Positions 59,412 to 64,000 of a stretch of DNA of 64,000 nucleotides are shown here, one piece after another. Each line of letters begins with the position of its first letter. Position 1 is the stretch's first letter. Source of the stretch: Onchidella celtica (Eukaryota > Mollusca > Gastropoda > Systellommatophora > Onchidiidae). The stretch is taken from NCBI GenBank assembly GCA_963931925.1, contig OZ007569.1, positions 71,429,618 to 71,493,617 on the forward strand. Direction: 5' to 3'. Position numbers and translations under genes: made by a program. The notes under the pieces are model-generated. The model ran no database searches. It was not told the DNA's origin and saw only the letters and a program-made list of their open reading frames with translations.

Positions 59412-61103
59412 TCATCCATCCATCCATCCAACCAACCATCCATCCCTCCCTCCCTCCCTTCTTCCGTCCGTCCGTCCGTCTGTCCGTCCATACATCCATC
59501 CATCCATCCATCCATCTATCTATCTATATATATTACCCACTGTGCCATACCCAGAGAACACACACGTAAACCTGTACATTTTCTGTACGTCAGTCTGTCT
59601 GTATGTCCGTCTCACGTCCACCTGATCCCATCAATCCACCATTCCGCTCAGAAAAACATGATGTAATCGGTTGTCAAACCTAATGAGGAACAATCACTTC
59701 ATAGACAACCTGACAGTTTTCTCCATCCATCTTCTCCGCCTCTACCCCGCTCCTACCCCCCCCCCCACCCCGGGAGCCTTTCTTTTCACCTACAAAACGT
59801 AAATTCATCCCCAAATAATAACTACAACGGACTTTTTGCCCTTGTCAAATGAGTATCAGGGTTTCCCCAAATCAAGGGACTTTCCTCATTTGCCATTTTA
59901 CGCATCTCAGTGCACTGAGCAGTTTTAGTTTAGGCTGTTGGTACTTGTACGTACGGTCCCGAAGATTTTTGCGCTAGGGGCACGTACGTATACGTAGATT
60001 CCCTAACTCTGCCCCTTTCCTCAACCCTAAATCTCATTGAATCCCTAACTCTGCCCCTTTCCTCAACCCTAAATCTCATTGAATCCCTAACCCTGCCCCT
60101 TTCCTCAATCCTAAATCTCATTGAATCCCTAACTCTGCCCCTTTCCTCAACCCTAAATCTCATTGAATCCCTAACTCTGCCCCTTTCCTCAACCCTAAAT
60201 CTCATTGAATCCCGAACCCTGCCCCTTTCCTCAACCCTAAATCTCATTGAATCCCTAACCCTGCCCCTTACCCCTTCAATAAAAAAATCGCTCTTTTCCT
60301 ATGTGAATAAGATATCAAGAGACAAGAGAATCTGCAGCCGTGTAGGTGTGAACAACCTGCTTTCATAGCCGTGACGCGTGGCAATGACGCACGTGGTGAC
60401 ATCAATGGGCCAGCCAGATGACCACTTGCCATGGGTAATGCTGGCGCCAAAAGCCGTAATTTTCACCGTGAGACGTCGCTGCTCCACAGACCTACTGGTT
60501 GCCATGACATCACCACATAAACAAACTCTGCTCCCTCAAAAGTTTGGGGAAACCGGGGTGAAGTGGAGGGGGGGGGGGCAGGTTTTGTGAAGCAATAGAG
60601 AGAAGGAGAACAGAAAAAGAGTTTTATCCAGCATTCTCGCACCGAGACCGGTCATCGCCTGTTTTCACTTCCATCATTCCTAGTTCTTTCCCCTTCTCAC
60701 GCTCGTATTATCATCCCCACGTGACCCAACATAAAAAAAAAAAAAAACTAATCTCATGAAAATCTATACCTAACGGTAACCCCATAGGCCCATTTCTCAC
60801 AGCCAATCACCATCCTTCTCCCTCACAGCACCTATCCAAATGCCCACATATCACCTGACATTCACACATTCTTAATCACATTCATACGTAATGATATACA
60901 AAGTTCAGTACATCAGATGGCATTCACAAAGCCCATGATATCGGACACTTACCAACCAGATAACAACCCGGCGCTTCCCACACGTGCTTGGTACCAGACG
61001 TTAGTGGTAAGACAGCCACCAAGGTCAGTAGCAGACGACCAACGGACGACCATGGGCAGGTAACTGATGACGTGGCAGATCTGAGTGCGGGTATAAAAGC
61101 CAT
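41888..61103 (-). CDS. GPA2: Glycoprotein hormone alpha-2 (thyrostimulin alpha), three coding exons
   Basis: Spliced host gene: join of 61103-60953, 53315-53140 and 41983-41888. In animals GPA2 is a secreted cystine-knot subunit that pairs with GPB5 and signals through a leucine-rich-repeat G-protein-coupled receptor. The product is 140 residues. A signal-peptide region (hydrophobic core at about residues 24-35) is followed by the mature chain with cysteines 47, 61, 71, 75, 101, 102, 116, 131, 133 and 136, the ten of a GPA2 knot. Family landmarks are [19 protein letters not shown] and [13 protein letters not shown]. Exon 1 ends one base into a Gly codon that exon 2 completes; exon 2 ends on a whole codon and exon 3 starts on one. 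Donors are GTAAGT and acceptors follow pyrimidine tracts. The start is the first in-frame ATG, in the context GCCATGG. I see no N-X-S/T glycosylation sequon, which is uncommon for the family. No GPB5 exon was found in the window. The family call is by recognition, without a database search. Confidence 0.94.
42185..42530. repeat. GAT/GGT microsatellite
   Basis: In the last GPA2 intron. Imperfect GATGAT and GGTGGT units with some GACGAC. Confidence 0.9.
42531..42831. other. No gene recognised (GPA2 intron)
   Basis: Nothing recognised. Confidence 0.5.
42832..43245 (-). mobile_element. SINE (tail A), head damaged
   Basis: Tail A at 42832-42940, a G-rich run, then body. The head end has CCGGTCGGTGCAGGCATG but the A-box part is lost, running into repeat R3. 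Confidence 0.88.
43245..43723. repeat. Dispersed repeat R3, copy 2
   Basis: Longest copy. It ends GAAAGAACAGGG at the solo LTR and resumes as TATTAGATCCAATGAAAG at 44852. Confidence 0.7.
43724..44846 (+). mobile_element. Solo LTR of the same Ty3/Gypsy family (fossil)
   Basis: 1123 bp, TGTCACGAG...TTTGTGACA, with a perfect 5-bp duplication CAGGG. It is clearly diverged from the 17833 LTRs, most in its first 200 bp, so it is older or another subfamily. No internal region: the product of LTR-LTR recombination, as is usual for such elements. Confidence 0.93.
44856..45260 (-). mobile_element. LINE 3' end remnant (RTE-like or related)
   Basis: Encodes the C-terminal block of an RT protein: [53 protein letters not shown] and [14 protein letters not shown]. 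One or more frame changes occur between the first and second halves. Confidence 0.75.
45270..45535. repeat. Dispersed repeat R3, copy 3
   Basis: Contains the uninterrupted junction GAACAGGGTATTAAATCAAA that is split by the solo LTR in copy 2. Confidence 0.7.
45590..45960 (+). mobile_element. LINE 3' end remnant (CR1/L2-like)
   Basis: RT C-terminal block: [37 protein letters not shown] and [19 protein letters not shown] one-base change then puts [10 protein letters not shown] in another frame. The 5' part is missing. Confidence 0.8.
45990..46410. repeat. About 26-bp minisatellite
   Basis: Roughly 16 imperfect units of CAACAACGTGCTATGACTTT + AAACCC. It follows the LINE tail directly. Confidence 0.93.
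46411..48170. other. No gene recognised (GPA2 intron)
   Basis: About 1.7 kb of intron with C17 (46813), C9 (47083) and G13 (47992) runs. No coding sense on the GPA2 strand. Confidence 0.5.
48171..48640 (+). mobile_element. SINE (tail A), most complete copy
   Basis: The head GGGGACAAGGTGGTCTAGAG has B box GGGTTCAAAACCCGG. The body has GAGTACCTAGTCTTCTCAG, CCCGTGTGCTCGTTGCGCAC and CAGTTGGAAATCATAAAGAG. A C/A-rich stretch, then tail A ending ATACAAATACAAAAAATAC. About 470 bp; the best reference copy here. Confidence 0.95.
48641..49247. other. No gene recognised (GPA2 intron)
   Basis: Nothing recognised. Confidence 0.5.
49248..49632 (-). mobile_element. SINE (tail B)
   Basis: Tail B at 49248-49365, body, and head at 49632-49550 with GGTCTAGAGGTAAGATGCTC and GGGTTCGATCCACGG. 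Confidence 0.92.
49633..49904. other. Unclassified, with GTGGCGC motifs
   Basis: TTAGTGGCGC-type words here recur after the 50-bp array (51120-51180), suggesting the array grew inside one older repeat. Confidence 0.35.
49905..50000. repeat. Dispersed repeat R2, copy 2
   Basis: GTTTTCATGTCTACGGAAAC and GGCGATGGAAACGTC, as at 7235-7345. Confidence 0.5.
50128..51110. repeat. 50-bp satellite
   Basis: About 20 units of GTTAACAGGGCCGCTAACAT + CCATTTAATTTTGTAGAGCT + ACTGACGCGC, lengths 49-56. Variants alternate GACGCTC/GACGCGC and GCCGC/GCTGC. Confidence 0.97.
51111..51749. other. No gene recognised (GPA2 intron)
   Basis: Contains a G15 stretch near 51515. Confidence 0.5.
51750..51979. repeat. 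About 21-bp minisatellite, left part
   Basis: CATAAGGCATGGCCAGACAG-like units with GTGGTTACATAGC variants. Continues at 52495. Confidence 0.88.
51980..52494. mobile_element. hAT-like nonautonomous element inside the 21-bp array
   Basis: 515 bp with inverted ends CAGAAGTGGCCAAAC and CAGGGGTGGCCAAAC, typical of animal hAT elements. The flanks CTTTAGATA / CTATAAGATA may be a decayed 8-bp duplication. Contains T19 near 52065. Confidence 0.7.
52495..52812. repeat. 21-bp minisatellite, right part
   Basis: About 15 units of GGCATGGTCAGATAGCCTCA(T). More homogeneous than the left part. Confidence 0.92.
52890..53133. repeat. GAT/GGT microsatellite abutting GPA2 exon 2
   Basis: Imperfect GATGATGGTGGTG units ending a few bases from the exon 2 donor. 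Confidence 0.9.
53140..53315 (-). CDS. GPA2: GPA2 second coding exon (cystine-knot centre)
   Basis: 176 bp: two bases finishing the Gly codon and 58 codons. It carries [17 protein letters not shown] and [11 protein letters not shown], the most diagnostic block of GPA2. The acceptor ends CTTGTCCCCAG just above 53315; the donor GTAAGT lies at 53139-53134. Codons are GC-rich at third positions, unlike the AT-rich and GAT-repeat DNA on either side. A GAT microsatellite starts only a few bases past the donor. Confidence 0.95.
53399..53448. repeat. AG dinucleotide microsatellite
   Basis: (GA)n of about 35 bp and a short mixed tail, in the GPA2 intron upstream of exon 2. Confidence 0.9.
53555..53794. 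repeat. Dispersed repeat R1, copy 2
   Basis: GTGAACACATCGCAGGAAGT + GATGACGTCAT and AATCCGAGCTGTACTC. Here the site occupied by a MITE in copy 3 is uninterrupted. Confidence 0.65.
53795..54809 (+). mobile_element. Helitron-like nonautonomous element
   Basis: Begins TCTACTAGCTGAGCTACCCG after an A. It ends with a perfect palindrome GCAAGATATATCTTGC (54781-54796), nine bases, then CTAG followed by T: the TC...hairpin...CTRR layout with A/T flanks and no target duplication. Both ends hold ACTAGC...ACCCG words in opposite sense. No Rep/helicase coding. A fragment of MITE M1 lies inside. Confidence 0.6.
54190..54265. mobile_element. MITE M1 fragment
   Basis: CATTTTGACGCGCCGACTGA + ACGCGGAAGTTTTGTTCCGC matches the M1 interior. 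Both ends missing. Confidence 0.7.
54825..55780. repeat. Dispersed repeat R1, copy 3, interrupted by a MITE
   Basis: TGGACACATCGGCAGGAGG | TGATGAAGTCAT is split by MITE M1 copy 4. Further blocks to 55750 match 50-780. Confidence 0.65.
54867..55231. mobile_element. MITE family M1, copy 4
   Basis: 365 bp, perfect 8-bp duplication GCAGGAGG (54859-54866, 55232-55239), in the GPA2 intron. Confidence 0.93.
55781..57799. other. No gene recognised (GPA2 intron)
   Basis: About 2 kb. G13 near 56108, A-rich 56290-56360, short frames without domains. Confidence 0.5.
57800..57995. repeat. About 57-bp tandem repeat with G runs
   Basis: Three units of GGTGTCTACAAATATGAGAG + ACGGAATGGTTGCGTTG + 7-14 G. 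Confidence 0.9.
57996..58719. other. No gene recognised (GPA2 intron)
   Basis: Nothing recognised. Confidence 0.5.
58720..58775 (+). mobile_element. SINE body fragment
   Basis: GTCCCTGATCCTATAGTAGG + TAGGATCGAGCACCTAGTC matches the SINE body only. Confidence 0.75.
58838..59105. mobile_element. MITE family M2, copy 2
   Basis: GGCTGTTGTAATAGGTTCGT + ACGTGCC ... GGTTTGCGCT, the CCCTAACCCTG segment, then AGGCTTTAAAAGACGTACC. Inverse of copy 1. Ends decayed. Confidence 0.65.
59310..59530. repeat. CATC/TATC/CCGT tetranucleotide microsatellite
   Basis: Blocks of (CATC)n, (TATC)n, (CCCT)n and (CCGT)n. Confidence 0.93.
59531..59934. other. No gene recognised (GPA2 intron)
   Basis: C12 run near 59757. 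Nothing else. Confidence 0.5.
59935..60290. mobile_element. MITE family M2, copy 3, with an amplified interior
   Basis: The left end TAGGCTGTTGGTACTTGTAC + GTACGG and TTTTTGCGCTAGGGGCACGT match M2. The interior is replaced by a 42-bp tandem array. Confidence 0.7.
59994..60271. repeat. 42-bp minisatellite derived from MITE M2
   Basis: About 6.5 units of CCCTAACTCTGCCCCTTTCC + TCAACCCTAAATCTCATTGA + AT. A single copy of the same segment exists at 12010-12055 (inverse) and 58905-58970. Confidence 0.93.
60291..60946. other. No gene recognised (GPA2 intron)
   Basis: Intron next to the exon 1 donor. A15 near 60735. Confidence 0.5.
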
Positions 61104-61112
61104 GGCTGACGT
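60953..61112 (-). CDS. GPA2: GPA2 first coding exon (9 nt 5'UTR, signal peptide, first cysteine)
   Basis: Coding from ATG at 61103 to 60953: 50 codons plus one base. It starts MAFIPALRS, has a hydrophobic run [13 protein letters not shown], and ends WEAPGCYLV plus the first base of Gly. The donor GTAAGT lies at 60952-60947. A pyrimidine-rich stretch ending in CAG at 61113 just before the ATG looks like a good acceptor, so at least one noncoding exon probably lies upstream, beyond or within the satellite. The alternative is a transcription start between the satellite and the ATG. Likely signal cleavage is near the LTSG motif (inference). Confidence 0.9.
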
Positions 61113-61144
61113 CTGGAGATACAAAGAGTGTGATATCCTTCACT

Positions 61145-64000
61145 GAACAATTGTCCTTAAATTAACATTGTCCTAAGGTAAACGATTGTCCTTAGGTAAA
61201 CAGTCGTCTTCAGATAAACAATATTGTCCTAAGGTAAACAATATCGTCTTTAGATAAAAAGCTGTTCTTAGGTAAACAGTTGACTTCAGATAAACAGTTG
61301 TCCTAAGTTGTCCTTAGGTAAACAGTTGTCTTTAGATAAACAATTGTCCTTAGGTAAATAGTTGTCTTTAGATAAACAATTGTCCTTAGGTAAATAGTTG
61401 TCTTTAGATAAACAATTGTCCTTAGGTAAACAGTTGTCTTTAGATAAACAATTGTCCTTAGGTAAATAGTTGTTTTTAGATAAACAATTGTCCTTAGGTA
61501 AACAGTTGTCTTTAGATAAACAATTGTCCTTAGGTAAACAGTTGTTTTTAGATAAACAATTGTCCTTAGGTAAATAGTTGTTTTTAGATAAACAATTGTC
61601 CTTAGGTAAACAGTTGTCTTTAGATAAACAATTGTCCTTAGGTAAACAGTTGTCTTTAGATAAACAATTGTCCTTAGATAAGCAGTTGTCTTTAGATAAA
61701 CAATTGTCCTTAGGTAAATAGTTGTCTTTAGATAAACAATTGTCCTTAGGTAAGCAGTTGTCTTTAGATAAACAATTGCCCTTAGGTAAATAGTTGTCTT
61801 TAGATAAACAATTGTCCTTAGGTAAACAGTTGTCTTTAGATAAACAATTGTCCTTAGGTAAATAGTTGTCTTTAGATAAACAATTGTCCTTAGGTAAATA
61901 GTTGTCTTTAGATAAACAATTGTCCTTAGGTAAATAGTTGTCTTTAGATAAACAATTGTCCTTAGGTAAATAGTTGTCTTTAGATAAACAATTGTCCTTA
62001 GGTAAGCAGTTGTCTTTAGATAAACAATTGTCCTTAGGTAAATAGCTGTCTTTAGATAAACAATTGTCCTTAGGTAAACAGTTGTCTTTAGATAAACAAT
62101 TGTCCTTAGGTAAATAGTTGTTTTTAGATAAACAATTGTCCTTAGGTAAACAGTTGTCTTTAGATAAACAATTGTCCTTATGTAAACAGTTGTCTTTAGA
62201 TAAACAATTGTCCTTAGGTAAATAGTTGTTTTTAGATAAACAATTGTCCTTAGGTAAACAGTTGTCTTTAGATAAACAATTGTCCTTAGGTAAACAGTTG
62301 TCTTTAGATAAACAATTGTCCTTAGGTAAGCAGTTGTCTTTAGATAAACAATTGTCCTTAGGTAAATAGTTGTCTTTAGATAAACAATTGTCCTTAGGTA
62401 AGCAGTTGTCTTTAGATAAACAATTGTCCTTAGGTAAATAGTTGTCTTTAGATAAACAATTGTCCTTAGGTAAACAGTTGTCTTTAGATAAACAATTGTC
62501 CTTAGGTAAATAGTTGTCTTTAGATAAACAATTGTCCTTAGGTAAATAGTTGTCTTTAGATAAACAATTGTCCTTAGGTAAATAGTTGTCTTTAGATAAA
62601 CAATTGTCCTTAGGTAAATAGTTGTCTTTAGATAAACAATTGTCCTTAGGTAAGCAGTTGTCTTTAGATAAACAACTGTCCTTAGGTAAATAGCTGTCTT
62701 TAGATAAACAATTGTCCTTAGGTAAACAGTTGTCTTTAGATAAACAATTGTCCTTAGGTAAATAGTTGTCTTTAAATAAACAATTGTCCTTAGGTAAACA
62801 GTTGTCTTTAGATAAACAATTGTCCTTAGGTAAACAGTTGTCTTTAGATAAACAATTGTCCTTAGGTAAATAGTTGTCTTTAGATAAACAATTGTCCTTA
62901 GGTAAACAGTTGTCTTTAGATAAACAATTGTCCTTAGGTAAACAGTTGTCTTTAGATAAACAATTGTCCTTAGGTAAACAGTTGTTTTTAGATAAACAAT
63001 TGTCCTTAGGTAAATAGTTGTCTTTAGATAAACAATTAAGTAAATAGTTGTCTTTAGATAAACAATTGTCCTTAAGTAAATAGTTGTCTTTAGATAAACA
63101 ATTGTCCTTAAGTAAATAGTGGTCTTTAGATAAACAATTGTCCTTAAGTAAATACTTGTCTTTAGATAAACAATTGTCCTTAAGTAAATAGTTGTCTTTA
63201 GATAAACAATTGTCCTTAAGTAAATAGTTGTCTTTAGATAAACAATTGTCCTTAAGTAAATAGTTGTCTTTAGATAAACACTTGTCCTTAAGTAAATAGT
63301 TGTCTTTAGATAAACAATTGTCCTTATGTAAATAGTTGTCTTTAGATAAACAATTGTCCTTAAGTAAATAGTTGTCTTTAGATAAACAATTGTCCTTAAG
63401 TAAATAGTTGTCTTTAGATAAACAATTGTCCTTAGATAAATAGTTGTCTTTAGATAAACAATTGTCCTTAAGTAAATAGTTGTCTTTAGATAAACAATTG
63501 TCCTTAGGTAAATAGTTGTCTTTAGATAAACAATTGTCCTTAAGTAAATAGTTGTCTTTAGATAAACAATTGTCCTTAGGTAAATAGTTGTCTTTAGATA
63601 AACAATTGTCCTTAGGTAAATAGTTGTCTTTAGATAAACAATTGTCCTTAAGTAAATAGTTGTCTTTAGATAAACAATTGTCCTTAAGTAAATAGTTGTC
63701 TTTAGATAAACAATTGTCCTTAAGTAAATAGTTGTCTTTAGATAAACAATTGTCCTTAAGTAAATAGTTGTCTTTAGATAAACAATTGTCCTTAAGTAAA
63801 TAGTTGTCTTTAGATAAACAATTGTCCTTAGGTAAATAGTTGTCTTTAGATACACAATTGTCCTTAAGTAAATAGTTGTCTTTAGATAAACAATTGTCCT
63901 TAAGTAAATAATTGTCTTTAGATAAACAATTGTCCATACGTAAATAGTTGTCTTTAGATAAACAATTGTCCTTAAGTAAATAGTTGTCTTTAGATAAACA
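61145..64000. repeat. 36-bp satellite running off the right edge
   Basis: About 79 units of TTGTCCTTAGGTAAACAG + TTGTCTTTAGATAAACAA, itself two related 18-bp halves. The first ~150 bp are diverged; 61310-63035 mostly has GGTAA(A/G)CAG or GGTAAATAG; from about 63040 AAGTAAATAG dominates. Minus-strand frames of over 850 codons are artefacts of a 36-base unit without stops. Confidence 0.98.

Noticed and set aside
61286-63937. 883-codon minus-strand reading frame with a 12-residue repeat
   Set aside because: It is a 36-bp satellite read in frame; another frame of the same strand is equally open, there is no promoter, start context or unique sequence, and GPA2 splice signals lie beside it.
1-64000. 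A GPB5 partner gene next to GPA2
   Set aside because: In many invertebrates the two genes are neighbours, but no frame with the GPB5 cysteine pattern was seen; it may lie outside the window.

Overview
The window reads as a gene-poor stretch of animal nuclear DNA, most likely from a gastropod mollusc. The grounds are one spliced host gene of clearly invertebrate type, GT-AG introns of 7-11 kb, and a dense load of non-LTR, LTR, SINE, MITE and Helitron-like elements plus microsatellites. The gastropod assignment is an inference from the look of the gene and repeats. There is no bacterial-style operon, rRNA, genuine tRNA gene or CRISPR.

The one host gene I can support is glycoprotein hormone alpha-2 (GPA2, the thyrostimulin alpha subunit). 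It lies on the minus strand in three coding exons: 61103-60953, 53315-53140 and 41983-41888. Reading phases agree at both junctions, all splice sites fit consensus, and the 140-residue product has the ten cysteines of a cystine-knot hormone. Introns of about 7.6 and 11.2 kb hold most of the repeats between 42 and 61 kb. A likely acceptor just before the ATG puts a 36-bp satellite (61145 to the right edge) in an upstream intron or the 5' flank.

Layout, left to right. 0-1.4 kb: dispersed repeat R1. 1.4-6.4 kb: a SINE split by an apparently intact 4.5-kb LINE with RNase H, flanked by a 16-bp target-site duplication. 6.5-17.8 kb: LINE tails, SINEs, MITEs, a TATCT array, an RTE-like LINE remnant, a 30-bp array that begins inside a SINE head, and a GAT microsatellite. 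17.8-25.0 kb: a Ty3/Gypsy-type LTR element with near-identical 1091-bp LTRs, broken inside, and with a SINE in it. 25-41 kb: microsatellites, SINEs, LINE tails, a miniature element carrying half a THAP domain, and MITE copies. 41.9-61.1 kb: GPA2, with a solo LTR, further LINE tails, SINEs, a 50-bp array, a 21-bp array split by a hAT-like element, and a Helitron-like element in its introns. 61.1-64 kb: the 36-bp satellite.

Four nested insertions can be read directly from target-site duplications or from related uninterrupted copies in the same window. Coordinates of degenerate repeats are eye estimates, good to about 5-20 bases.
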